NCBI GenBank assembly: GCA_030849075.1 | Contig: JASAOO010003282.1 | Span: 1 to 35,716, forward strand | Source: Zelonia costaricensis | Taxonomy: Eukaryota; Euglenozoa; Kinetoplastea; Trypanosomatida; Trypanosomatidae | Direction: 5' to 3' | DNA length: 35,716 nt | In this document: piece after piece, positions 1-8,709 of the stretch | Numbering within the stretch: position 1 is the first letter of the stretch | Layout of the letters: every line of letters begins with the position of its first letter | Position numbers and translations under genes: made by a program | The notes under the pieces: model-generated | The model's database searches: none | The model's input: the letters and a program-made list of their open reading frames with translations, nothing else | What the model was told of the DNA's origin: nothing

Positions 1-1351
1 TGTCTGCCGGCCGCTTCTGCGACCAGGCCTCGAAGTACGACATGAGCAGCCGCCCCGCCGCACTACCGACGCCGTTCAAGACCGTGAGCAGCGTGCGCGT
101 CGACGTCGACGTCTGCTCACCCGCGAGGGCGCCGAAGATGTAGCTGGCGTTGTTCATGATGACGCCCTCCGCGCCAACAATGCAGAAAGAGGTCCACCAG
201 AGCGCCCAGAGGTTGACGGACAGGAGGTTCTGCAGGAAGGAGGTCTGGTACTGCGGCGCAATGTAGTCGATCTCGGTGTCCACGGCCTCCTCGTCCGACA
301 CAGCACCCGCACCGGTCAGCGGCAGCGGCTTCTCTGCTTCGTCGGGGCTGCCGCTGCTCGGCGAGCCGGCAGCATTCTCCAGCTCACCCAGCTCCTGCTC
401 CTCCGCTGCGTAACGAGAGCCGGCGCGACGGCGCACGAGGCACTCCAGCGCTTCGGCCGGTACGGCGATCACAAGAAACCCAGCCGCGAGGACGGTGGCG
501 ACGATGGCGAAGATGAGCTTCGCCGTGCGGCCAAGGTGCAGGTAGTCGACGAGGGCGGTGGTCAGCGGGAGGAAGACGATGAGGACGATCATCAGCGCGA
601 AGCCGTAGTAGAAGCGCCACATCGGCGGCCGCTGCTTGAGGAACTGCGCCTTCGTGGCGAGTCGCCGCTCCTTCTCCTCTTCACCGAGGTGCGACTCCTG
701 GTAGCCGGTGAGGTGGTACGCTGGCAAGCGCAGGAAGGCGATGCCGAGCCCGCCGACGAGGGCAGCCCAGACCATCAGGAAGTAGAAGAAGTGCTGCACC
801 GCGCCGCCGAAGAAGCCCTGGTACATGCTGCCCACTATGGCCGAGCCAAGGCCGATGAAGGTCTTGAGCAGCGCCACAACCGGGCCGCGGTTCGACGGGA
901 AGTAGCTGAGGATGGTCATGCAGCTGGACAGGTCGAAGAAGGAGGTGCCGACGTTCATGAAGGAGTAGAAGACGCAGAGGCGCACCAGATTGCCGACAAT
1001 GACGCCCTGGAAGCACAGCGCGACCAGCAGCGCGCCGAGCGGGAAGACGAAGGAGGACAGGACGGCGATGGGAAGCGGGCCGATGTAGTCGTACACGAAG
1101 GAGTAGGGCAGCATCACATACCCAATCACGGTGCCGGTCGTCGTGATGGTGCTGAGGTCGCGCTGAGAGAGCGAGTAGCGCTCCTGGAAACTGCCGGAGA
1201 CGAGGTTGAACGTGTAGCTGCCAAAGGAGCCGCAGATCATGCCGAACAGGCCCAGCACGAGGAGGGCAAAGCGGTGCGTCTCACTGATGCGCTGCAGCGG
1301 CGCCTTGGACAGCTGCACCACGCGCACCTCCGTTTCGCGTGTGTCGAACAT
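1..1351 (-). CDS. Nodulin-like major facilitator superfamily transporter, 3'-truncated by window edge
   Basis: Polytopic membrane transporter. 450 codons are visible from an ATG at 1351 (MFDTRETEVRVVQLSK...), and the frame is still open at base 1, so the C-terminus lies outside the window. After a short cytosolic N-terminus, the first membrane segment (about residues 28-50) carries a cluster FGMICGSFGSYTFNLVSG, followed by RYSLSQRDLSTI and a G-Y-LPYSFVYDYIGP loop. This is the layout of the nodulin-like MFS family that is multicopy in Leishmania. About eight hydrophobic segments are followed by an acidic, Ser-rich central loop near residues 340-395, then the start of the second half. The substrate is unknown; relatives in plants and parasites are variously proposed to carry metabolites or metals. 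It is the last gene of the cluster in this window. There is no in-frame upstream ATG before the C/T tract, which supports the start. Confidence 0.85.
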   Translation of the reverse strand, partial: MFDTRETEVRVVQLSKAPLQRISETHRFALLVLGLFGMICGSFGSYTFNLVSGSFQERYSLSQRDLSTITTTGTVIGYVMLPYSFVYDYIGPLPIAVLSSFVFPLGALLVALCFQGVIVGNLVRLCVFYSFMNVGTSFFDLSSCMTILSYFPSNRGPVVALLKTFIGLGSAIVGSMYQGFFGGAVQHFFYFLMVWAALVGGLGIAFLRLPAYHLTGYQESHLGEEEKERRLATKAQFLKQRPPMWRFYYGFALMIVLIVFLPLTTALVDYLHLGRTAKLIFAIVATVLAAGFLVIAVPAEALECLVRRRAGSRYAAEEQELGELENAAGSPSSGSPDEAEKPLPLTGAGAVSDEEAVDTEIDYIAPQYQTSFLQNLLSVNLWALWWTSFCIVGAEGVIMNNASYIFGALAGEQTSTSTRTLLTVLNGVGSAAGRLLMSYFEAWSQKRPAD

Positions 1352-2273
1352 GGCGGCGGTATGGAGGGAGGCAGATCGGGGGGAAGGGAGGGGGAGGGGA
1401 GGTGGAGAGGCGGGTTAGAGTGGAGAAAAGGGACGGAGCTGCGCGGTCTGTGGTGGCGGGGGGGGGAGAAGGGGGGGGGCCGCTACGCAGGCAAGAGCGA
1501 GCTGCCGTGAAGGCGTGGGGAATGGCGGGGAGGCGGGGTTTGTGGAGGCGGCACAAGAGTAGCGGGGCTGGCGGCGGCGTGTGGGCGGAGGGGAGGGTGG
1601 CGTTAGAAGCTGGGTGACTGCAGCCGAGGCACACGCGCGGGTTGTGGAGGAGAGAGCGAGGGGGACAGACGGTGAGTGAAATGTAGGCAGTGGAGGGCAA
1701 AGACTCGGCGAGGCGGCGGCCACGTGTGAGGAATGCTGAGAAGAGAGAGAGACGTGTGTGTGCGCACCTGCTCGCGTACGAGGCTTCGCGCACAGCCACA
1801 ACTCGGCTTCCTCTCCTTCTCTCTCAATCCCCGCACCGAGGGACGGTTGTTGCGGACACTCACGGATGCAGCCGCTCCAGCGTTTGCTGCTTTCAGCGAC
1901 GAACTCGCAGGCGCGGTGCACCCGTGCTTCCCGATTTCGGCTTTGTTGCCTGCTTCCACACGAACCGAGCCCACGCGCAAGGCCCCTGGTCTTTCTCTGC
2001 TTCACTGCTGCGACGCAATGCAGTCCGAACGGGCTGGAGGGAAACCGCTCGCATACACGTGCTGCGTCTCGCGGCAAAACGCGAAGCTTGCGAGATTCTA
2101 CGCGTTGCTGCAGTACAATACCTCGCCACACCATTCACCATATACACACAGACAGCGTCAACAATGAACCTCATCGCGTCCACGTCTTGGGCACCGCCGA
2201 GGTGCTCGGCCACTACACGTGATACCTTGCCAAACATTCGAGACACGACAACAAGCAGGCGGCTATGCCGCTC
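1352..2273 (-). other. Spacer: 5' UTR of MFS gene and 3' UTR of 260-aa gene
   Basis: 922 bases with no convincing gene. The part nearest 1352-1480 is strongly purine-rich on the plus strand (C/T-rich in the coding sense). The rest is ordinary mixed sequence. Open frames here overlap one another in several phases, lack a consistent third-position GC bias, and start in low-complexity sequence. Confidence 0.7.
1448..1479 (-). promoter_or_regulatory. Predicted spliced-leader acceptor for the MFS transporter
   Basis: On the coding (minus) strand two C-runs (1471-1479 and 1458-1466) joined by TTCTC are followed by an AG at 1449-1448, with another AG at 1440-1439. This would give a 5' UTR of about 97 nt. 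It is a prediction from tract plus first AG only. Confidence 0.45.
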
Positions 2274-3056
2274 TCACGGCTGCGGGTGGGCGGACTGCAG
2301 CACACTGTCAAGCATGGCCTCATCAAGCAGCTGCTGCTCCGCCATGTAGGCGTCCAGCACGTCGTCCAGCTCCACCTCGTTAGACTTCCTCGCAGGAGCC
2401 GCCTTGGTAGCTGCCTTCGCCGGGGCGGACCGCTGGTTCGGCGACGGCGGTGCGGCACCCGGCGCTGCGGGCCGGGCCTTGCTCTGCAGCCCCTTGGTCA
2501 TCTTCGCCGCGAGCTCCTTCGAGAAGTCGTCAGTGCGCTTTGGACTCGGGGGCACGGGCGACTTCACTGCGGGTGGCGGTGTAGGCGCCGCGGTCTCCTC
2601 CACGTCCGCCGGCGCCCCTGTCGTGGCGTCCAGCAGCGCCTCGTCGAGCAGGTCCTCGTTCTGGAAGAAGGAGTCGAGCGCGTCGTCAAGGGTGCGCTGC
2701 GCTGCTGCTGTGGCGACGGGAGCTGGAGGCGCAGCGGACGGTGCCGCCTTTGCGGCAGGCTGCGCCGGGGCCGCCGGCGCCTTGTTCGCTGCTGGGGCGG
2801 GCGCGGGCTGCGGGCGAGGCGCCGGCGCTGCGGGTGCGGCAGCCGTCTTGGCCGTCTCTGCTCGCGCCGTGGCGGCCCTGCGTGGTGCGTCGTGCCGCGA
2901 GGCGGTCTTGGCGCGCGGCACGAGACGATCCGGCACGACACGCATGCACACGCCGAGCAGGACGGCGACCGCCACCGTCAGCGCCAGCTCCACCGCCACG
3001 TGCAGGGCTGACGCGGCGGCGAGAATGCCTGGCTGAACAATCTGGAAGAAGTCCAT
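2274..3056 (-). CDS. Hypothetical single-pass membrane protein with duplicated acidic motif (260 aa)
   Basis: No function recognised. The ATG is at 3056 and the stop TGA at 2276-2274. Residues 11-38 form one hydrophobic segment, so the protein is probably membrane-anchored near its N-terminus. A basic stretch (about 46-66, several Arg/Lys) follows, then a very Ala/Pro-rich region to about residue 118, probably disordered. Two copies of a 21-residue motif follow: residues 123-143 (LDDALDSFFQNEDLLDEALLD) and 230-250 (LDDVLDAYMAEQQLLDEAMLD). They match at 12 of 21 positions and are separated by a Pro/Ala/Lys linker. Each copy looks like an acidic amphipathic helix, which suggests a paired binding site for a partner. 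The C/T tract with AG just upstream supports the start. The extreme Ala/Pro composition is typical of GC-rich trypanosomatid linkers. Confidence 0.75.
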   Translation of the reverse strand: MDFFQIVQPGILAAASALHVAVELALTVAVAVLLGVCMRVVPDRLVPRAKTASRHDAPRRAATARAETAKTAAAPAAPAPRPQPAPAPAANKAPAAPAQPAAKAAPSAAPPAPVATAAAQRTLDDALDSFFQNEDLLDEALLDATTGAPADVEETAAPTPPPAVKSPVPPSPKRTDDFSKELAAKMTKGLQSKARPAAPGAAPPSPNQRSAPAKAATKAAPARKSNEVELDDVLDAYMAEQQLLDEAMLDSVLQSAHPQP

Positions 3057-3963
3057 GTCGATGCAGTCAGGGAATGCCTGTTTAAGAACGCTGCTGTGGG
3101 TGAGGGAGGGTCGAAGGGGAGGGGTTGGTGACGATCGTGCGGGAAAAGGGGGTGGGGGTAGGGATCCCTACGCTCGAGGCTTAAGCAATGTGTGCGCACG
3201 AGTGCAGGAGCGGGCGGTGCGGTCGAGCAGGGGCGCAAAGGAGGTGTGAGGGCGGGAGAGAGAGGGGGTGAGGGGGGGGGGGGGCGAATGATAGACACGA
3301 CTCAAGAGAAAAGCGCACGAGGCGCACCGCTGATCAACGCAGCCGCGGGATGAGGATGTCGCTGAGCGGCAACCGCGTTCCTGACACATAGACCCGCAAG
3401 GCCCGCCAATGGAGCGAGGCTGCTAGGAGCTGCGCCTCACACAGTCGGCGGCGGGGCCCGTGCTGGACAGGGCACGCGAGTTGATGGCCGTACATCAGCC
3501 CGCTGAGGTAGCAGTCGGTCACCAGCGCCACCAGAAGCCCGTCGCGAGCCTCAAGTAAGGGAACGTAGAAGCGTTGGTGGATTGATGGAGAAGGGTCACA
3601 GGACAAGATAGAGTTACGACAGAGACAGTTCACGAGTTGACGGCGGTGCGTGTACGTTGGGGAGAGAGCTAGGGGTAGAAAGTAGTGAGGCAGGTTTTGT
3701 GTGTGGGTGTGTGAGAGATCGATAAAGCGGTCTGGGGACTGCCAGGTGAGGGGGTGAACGGCAAGGTGCGCATCAGCGCGCTGTGGGAACAGGGCCTCCG
3801 CTAGACACGCACACACGCACAAAAACACACAACGCTCGATGATGAGTGTAGGGCCTAGGTTGAAGAGGGCGGGAACAGGGAGGGCCCAGAGAACCTAAAA
3901 GAGAAGGAGAAAGAAATGGGGAAGGAGAAGACCACGTTTACGTCTCCGCACCACGGGCGTGCG
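3057..3963 (-). other. Spacer: ferrochelatase 3' UTR and 260-aa gene 5' UTR
   Basis: 907 bases. It holds a 13-G run on the plus strand at 3272-3284 and A/G-rich sequence at 3890-3945. A patch at about 3334-3570 reads as an open minus-strand frame with fairly GC-rich third positions but no recognised homology. No confident gene. Confidence 0.65.
3091..3130 (-). promoter_or_regulatory. Predicted spliced-leader acceptor for the 260-aa gene
   Basis: The coding strand reads a long C/T tract (about 3172 down to 3099, best at 3130-3099), then ACAGCAG with AG at 3095-3094 and 3092-3091. The start ATG is about 38 nt further on. Tract quality and spacing are good, but this is a prediction only. Confidence 0.5.
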
Positions 3964-5124
3964 TTAGTTAGCGAGCACCGACGTGAGCACCCGCACGTGC
4001 GCGTCGGTGTCGTTGAGGCACGGCACGTACACAAAGTGCTGGCCACCGCTCTCCTCGAACACCTCCCTCGCCTCCAGCGCGATTTCGTTCGATGTTTCGA
4101 CGCAGTCCACCGCAAACCCCGGCGCAATGGCGAAGCAGGTTGTGGCCTGCTTCGTGGCGATTGCCTTGTTGTGCTGCGCCTCGCTGAAGGCCTCCTTCAA
4201 CGGGTCGCCCACCGGCAGGGGCAGCGCTGCTGCCGCGGCAACCAGCGTGGGGCCGAGCCATGGCTCCTTGCCAAACAGCGACTGGTAGACATGCACGAGG
4301 GTGCCCGTGAAGGAGAGGCCCGCTTCCGCCTCCAGGTACGCCTTGATGGCGGCCGTGGTCGCCTCGCACCGCTCCGGGTAGTCGTCGTGCTCGACGACGT
4401 ACCGCACGGGAATGCTGTGGTACGTGATGATCACCCCGATGCCGTCCAGCTGCGCTGCCAGGGCCGCCTTCCAGTCCGCCGGCGCCACTGCCTTTGCCGT
4501 CACGTGCGCTTTGATGGCGGCGATGAGGTTCGTGCTGATTGCCTCGATGTACACCGGGTTTTCCGCGTAGTCGCGAATCGTCCGCAGCCCGGGGACGCAG
4601 CGCCGCGTCGTGTCCGTATAGAACTTGAAGACCTCGTCGTAGATGCACGCCGAGGTGGTGGAGGTGTACTGCGGGAAGAGCGGCAGCACGACAAGCTCGC
4701 GCACCGACGGGTACTCCTCGTGCAGGGCCTTGAGCACCGCCGGGATGTTCATGTCGCCGTAGCGCAGGGCCTGGCGCACCACGACAGAGTCGCCGTGCGT
4801 CGCCGACAGCGCCGCCTGCACCTTGAGCGTGAGGCTCTCCGAGTAGAGGGACAGCGGCGAGCCCTCCGTTTTGCCGTTGATGACGACGCCGGAGCCGTGC
4901 TTGATCCAGATGGCTTCGTAGAGGGGGGCGACCTTGCGCGGACGGAAGGGCAGGATGAGGCCGTACAAGATCGGGTACCAGATGAACCGCGGCACGTCGA
5001 TCACGCGGCGGTCCGAGAGAAACTCGCGCAGGAAGCGGCGCACCGCTGGGGCGGTGGGCGCCGACGTGGTGCCGAGGTTGACGAGCAGCACCGCCTTGCG
5101 TGGTTTGCACGGGGTAGACGACAT
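3964..5124 (-). CDS. FeCH: Ferrochelatase (protoporphyrin IX ferrochelatase)
   Basis: Last enzyme of haem synthesis: inserts Fe(II) into protoporphyrin IX, probably in the mitochondrion. 386 aa from ATG 5124 (MSSTPCKPRKAVLLVNLGT) to TAA at 3966-3964. This ATG is the first in its frame, and the open frame above it contains only a GTG. Visible family marks are the N-terminal VNLGT strand (residues 15-19), PLFPQY (148-153), the catalytic His236 in ITYHSIPVRYV, DDYPERC (247-253), YQSLFGKEPWL (280-290), and the metal/porphyrin-site Glu343 in GFAVDCVETSNEI. Length and motifs fit the compact bacterial HemH type with no C-terminal iron-sulfur extension. Published work places the last three haem enzymes of Leishmania with gammaproteobacterial genes by lateral transfer, and the DDYPxRC and DCxET blocks agree. 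No clear mitochondrial presequence is visible. An FLVCR-type haem transporter lies upstream in the same cluster. Confidence 0.96.
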   Translation of the reverse strand: MSSTPCKPRKAVLLVNLGTTSAPTAPAVRRFLREFLSDRRVIDVPRFIWYPILYGLILPFRPRKVAPLYEAIWIKHGSGVVINGKTEGSPLSLYSESLTLKVQAALSATHGDSVVVRQALRYGDMNIPAVLKALHEEYPSVRELVVLPLFPQYTSTTSACIYDEVFKFYTDTTRRCVPGLRTIRDYAENPVYIEAISTNLIAAIKAHVTAKAVAPADWKAALAAQLDGIGVIITYHSIPVRYVVEHDDYPERCEATTAAIKAYLEAEAGLSFTGTLVHVYQSLFGKEPWLGPTLVAAAAALPLPVGDPLKEAFSEAQHNKAIATKQATTCFAIAPGFAVDCVETSNEIALEAREVFEESGGQHFVYVPCLNDTDAHVRVLTSVLAN

Positions 5125-5157
5125 CGCAGATGTCGAGCTCTCCCGCGCGTGGGGTGG

Positions 5158-5199
5158 CTTGTGGCCGTGCGGAGAGTCGGGGGGGGCGGCGGTGGGGGT
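5158..5199 (-). promoter_or_regulatory. Predicted spliced-leader acceptor for ferrochelatase
   Basis: The coding strand shows C/T-rich sequence from 5199 to about 5171, including an 8-C run at 5186-5179, then GGCCACAAG with AG at 5159-5158. That gives a 5' UTR of about 34 nt before ATG 5124 and supports the ATG over the longer non-ATG frame. Confidence 0.4.
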
Positions 5200-7500
5200 C
5201 TGCGGGCTACGTGGTCGAGTGTGACACGGTAACGGAGTAAGGTAGGTACTGGCAACGGCGCACGATAGGAGTCGGTGGCCGAGCAAAGCTGTGGGTCGCA
5301 CGTCTTGCACACCACGTGAAGCGGCAGCGTGCACGGCAGTGAGCTGAAGGGAGCGAGGGCAGAGAGGGAAGGGAATCTACCAAGGAGCCCAGCCAACATA
5401 CTCGAAGACGGAAGGCACGCGTGCAAGCCCTGCAACCCATCACGTGTGCGCGGGGAGCGGCCCCTCGCCGAAGCCCAAACGGCAGCCACGTGCTCCACCG
5501 AGGGATGGGCTGCTGTGCCCCCGTCGCTTGCGCCATCGGACGGCCGAAGAAAAGAGGAGCGGGTGCCTCACTACGCAACTCGACGCCGCCGTCTCCCCTC
5601 GCGTGGCAACGTGCGCTGGGGCTCGTGGCCGGTGCGCCTCCAAACCAACGACGACGACACCTCGCCGCAGGCCCTTGCGGGTGAGTGAAGATGCCAGTGG
5701 TGAGGCACGCTCATCACGAGGGGGGGGGGGCGTCGCATGTCGGCCATGCGGCACACACACACACGCGTCTCGTTGGGAGGCCGCACGTGGGTGTGGGTGC
5801 TGCGTCGGTTGGGTACTCCAGCCTTCGCTCTTTCTATCCCTCTGTGTGTCTTGTTGTGTGTCTTGTCGAGGTTTTGCGGTGGGGAAGGGGGGCGGGGAAG
5901 TTACACTTCGATGCACACGCGCGCAACCGCCAAGGCGTGTGGCTGCTACTTATCGTACAGGCAGGTTAGACATCACCCGGGGTGGGGACGACGGGGGGCG
6001 ACGCGAGGGGGGAGGGGGGTGAGTGCGGCTGGAAAACAGCGGCGTAAAGGGAGAGGCGGAGAAGGCGGTGCGGTTTGTGGGAGAGAGAAGGAGAAGAAGA
6101 GTCCGCTGCGTCTGTGCGGCTGCGTGAAAGTGCTCCGCTCGCACTTGACAATATCGCCACGCCGTGCTCACCCTCTCTTGCGTCGCCATGGGAGCACACA
6201 AGGCCTCAGCAGCCACCTTGTGTGGGATGCACGTTTACGACGCAGAGAAAGTGAGGGCGCGGTTCGAGCGAGCATCCGTCAGCACATGTGAGAAGATGCA
6301 GGCCGTGGCCGAGAAGTCAGAGGCACCACGCTACCGGTGCCTAGACAAGCACACACACACACACGCACAAACGCACAAGCGCACCCGGAAAGACACACCT
6401 CCTTCTCGCGCCCACGAGAAAGAAGGAGGGAGGTCGATCTGTTCGATGGGCCTGCAGACCAGAGATTTGGAGAAACGCGCTTGGGTGAGAGAAGAGCGGA
6501 GGAGAGTGCGGCGGGTACGCTGCTGATGGAAGGGAACTTTCAGAATCGAGGAACTGAACTGTACCCGCGGGAGAGCAGCACGCACACGCACCGCTCCTTG
6601 TTCTACAGTCACACACTAGTGCTCCAGAGACCTTCGCGCACTGCACCCACTCGTCGTGCAGCGCCACAAGCGAAGATACAGACACGGGGAAGTGCTTCTC
6701 ACGTTCCCGCAGTGGCAGTGGTCGGGGTGTGCAGGCTGCGCTGGAGGGGGTCGACTCCTTGTGAGAAGTCCTCGCCCTTCACAACACATGCACGCACCCA
6801 TACGCACACAACGAAAAGAACACACGCACGCAGCTTGATGCGGCACGTTCGAGTTGCAGGCACCCACGGCCGCAACGCGACCCTGCGTGCACGCCTCGCC
6901 GCTGCGCTTTTCCGGTCGCCACTCGGCACGGCCTCTCCTGGGCGCCTGCACCCCAGGGCCGCTGAACCGCACGCTCCCACGTCGCCGTGCCCACGTTAGC
7001 GCCATCGCAGAACAAGAATCAAGAAGAACAGGAACGCCATCAGCGGTGCGCCCGCGCTGGTCCGCCGCGTCTCACGGGGATCGCGACAACTAGTGCAACA
7101 GTGCGAGAGACTGCGAGGAGGTCGCTGAACGAGGAGAGAGGGTGGGGGTGAAACGCGGCGCGGGGCTTTTTTTTGGGGGGGGGAAAGGGTCTGGGATGCA
7201 TCGAGCCGAACTATTCAGCCGAGCACGGCGGGCTATCAGCACCACACGCACGCGCGCGTACGTGTGGTGGCATTAAAACACAAAAATATGGTCAAGATAG
7301 AAAGCAAAAGGGGGAAGGAGGTGGCGTGGAAGCCGCTTCGCCGCGATGAGACTTGCCACCACACACAGAGACACGCACACACGCACGCACGCACACACAG
7401 ACGTACAAACAGGCGCTCGTCTGCTTGTCCGCGCCGTACGCACCCGAGGCGTGCAAAAGTGCAGGGCGGCCGCTGTAGTGACAACGGCACGACCACCACC

Positions 7501-7528
7501 TTTTTTTTTTTTTTTTTGGGGGGGGGGG
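7501..7528. repeat. T17-G11 homopolymer junction
   Basis: Seventeen T (7501-7517) run directly into eleven G (7518-7528) on the plus strand. In the amastin transcript sense this is C11 followed by A17, about 290 nt after the stop codon. A smaller copy of the same design (T8G9) sits at 7167-7183. Confidence 0.85.
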
Positions 7529-7611
7529 CGAAGACGCCGGCCTGCGCGGCTAACCCGCTCAGTCCGACGTCCCACACACCTCGGCGTGCACCTCTACCAT
7601 TGCCCATTCCA

Positions 7612-7647
7612 TGTGTGTGTGTGTGTGTGTATGTGTGTGTGTGTGTT
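7612..7647. repeat. GT dinucleotide microsatellite
   Basis: Near-perfect GT array with a single A interruption at 7631, continuing into imperfect GT-rich sequence to about 7675. In the sense strand of the amastin 3' UTR it is a CA array. Confidence 0.85.
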
Positions 7648-7819
7648 CGTGTATGTGCGTCTGTGTGCTTGCGTGCATCAGTGGCGCTTTGAATGTGGCC
7701 GCGTCGCGCGCTTCGAAGTGTCCATGAACGCCTCCGCCGCCTACATCGTGCCTGAACGTGTCGCCGTGGATATGAGAAGGGGGGTCGGTAGCACGCGCCA
7801 GCGCGCCTCGCCGATTCGC

Positions 7820-8386
7820 TTACTTGGCGGCGCAGATGAGGATGAAGGAGATCACCTCCATGCCCCACGACACGATAAAGAAGGCGAAGCCGGGCTGGTA
7901 ATTGCCGAGGTCCTTGAAGCGGCGGTTGCACTGCGAGTTGTTGTAGAGGCCGGCCACGACAGTCCACGGCACCGAGGTGGTGACGATGCCGAAGATGATG
8001 ATCAGCACGGCCGGAGTCTTGTTCGTCAGGCACTTGCATGCGATCATCAAGTTGGCGGCGATACCGATGGCGAAGGCGAAGAGGGACACAATCGAGAACG
8101 CCGCCGCCGCCTTCATGCACGCCTCGAACACGCCGCACCGCTTGTAGTAGACGGCGTCGTGCCACGTCGTGGGGTGGCTGCCGCCGCACTTCTTCGTGCC
8201 CCAGACTGAGTAACAGAGGTTGGTGCCCTCCAGGTAGCTCGTATCGTCGTTCAGGCTGAGCACATCGTACGGGGAGCCGATGGCCATGAAGAAGAGACCA
8301 ATGAACTGCAGCACAACAATCACGAGGCACATCTTCATCATGAACGGGCTCACGCCCGCCTTCTTCTTAGAACCTTCCTGAGCCAT
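7820..8386 (-). CDS. Amastin-family surface protein
   Basis: 188 aa from ATG 8386 (MAQEGSKKKAGVSPFMMKMC) to TAA at 7822-7820, the usual amastin size. It has four hydrophobic segments: about residues 17-37, 92-115, 125-147 and 162-186. The loop after segment 1 carries the amastin-type box CYSVWGTKKC (about residues 58-67), followed by GGSHPTTW and a second Cys cluster YKRCGVFEACMKAAAAFSI leading into segment 2, as in amastins. The box is one residue shorter than the published signature (C-x-[TS]-x-W-G-x-[KRQ]-x-x-C) because only KK lies before the last Cys. Amastins are four-pass surface glycoproteins, many of them amastigote-enriched, with no settled biochemical role. This is a single copy, unlike the tandem delta-amastin arrays, so it may belong to a more ancient alpha, beta or gamma type. 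A different four-pass family is the main alternative. Confidence 0.78.
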   Translation of the reverse strand: MAQEGSKKKAGVSPFMMKMCLVIVVLQFIGLFFMAIGSPYDVLSLNDDTSYLEGTNLCYSVWGTKKCGGSHPTTWHDAVYYKRCGVFEACMKAAAAFSIVSLFAFAIGIAANLMIACKCLTNKTPAVLIIIFGIVTTSVPWTVVAGLYNNSQCNRRFKDLGNYQPGFAFFIVSWGMEVISFILICAAK

Positions 8387-8393
8387 TTTTTCG

Positions 8394-8452
8394 CTGCGCT
8401 GAGTGTGGAGATAGAAGGGTATGGGGTATGAGTGGGCTGGATAGGGGGGGGT
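8394..8452 (-). promoter_or_regulatory. Predicted spliced-leader acceptor for amastin
   Basis: The coding strand has a run of C at 8452-8445, then C/T-rich sequence ending CACACTCAG with AG at 8400-8399 and another at 8395-8394, only 8-13 nt before the ATG. An AG at about 8437 is an alternative that would give a longer leader. Confidence 0.35.
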
Positions 8453-8674
8453 CTGCTCGCACGTACGTCAACGTCGAGCACGCCTTGCTCGCTGGTCTTC
8501 TTCGGTGGACGGGAGAGGTTGGGGGACTGTCGTGGGTACCGTGAAGGTGGGCGAAGGAGCGGGGTCAGGCGGAGACGAGGAGGACGGAGCAGATGAATCT
8601 TGATGGAGCCGCAGGAAAGCCGGAAAGCCGTAATCTGCAGACGTGCGTGCACACGTGGGAGAAGGCAGGGAGTG

Positions 8675-8678
<4 letters not shown>

Positions 8679-8705
<27 letters not shown>
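8679..8705. repeat. GT dinucleotide microsatellite
   Basis: Uninterrupted GT repeat of about 13 units on the plus strand, inside the TBC/amastin spacer. Confidence 0.9.

Positions 8706-8709
<4 letters not shown>

Larger units (their letters stand above)
5125..7819 (-). other. Long spacer (2.7 kb): mainly amastin 3' UTR, plus ferrochelatase 5' UTR
   Basis: No supported gene in 2695 bases. Contents include G-rich tracts near 5720 and 6005, CA-type microsatellites near 5752-5766, 6349-6382, 6780-6835 and 7364-7405, a T8G9 tract at 7167-7183, a T17G11 tract at 7501-7528, and a GT array at 7612-7647. A non-repetitive stretch at about 6120-6330 could hold a degenerate SIDER-type retroposon or other UTR element, but I could not identify one. 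Amastin mRNAs are known for long 3' UTRs that control stage-specific expression, so most of this spacer is plausibly the amastin 3' UTR. Confidence 0.6.

Noticed and set aside
536..1510. 324-codon open frame on the plus strand
   Set aside because: It is the mirror of the MFS transporter on the minus strand: its Glu/Arg/His-rich wording is what the complement of a GC3-rich gene gives, and it has no recognisable domain.
3916..5232. 438-codon plus-strand open frame
   Set aside because: Antisense shadow of ferrochelatase, whose motifs and catalytic residues are complete on the minus strand.
7236..8330. 364-codon minus-strand open frame overlapping the amastin
   Set aside because: Out of frame with the amastin CDS and continues through the CA/GT repeats and the T17G11 tract; the amastin frame has four membrane segments and the signature.
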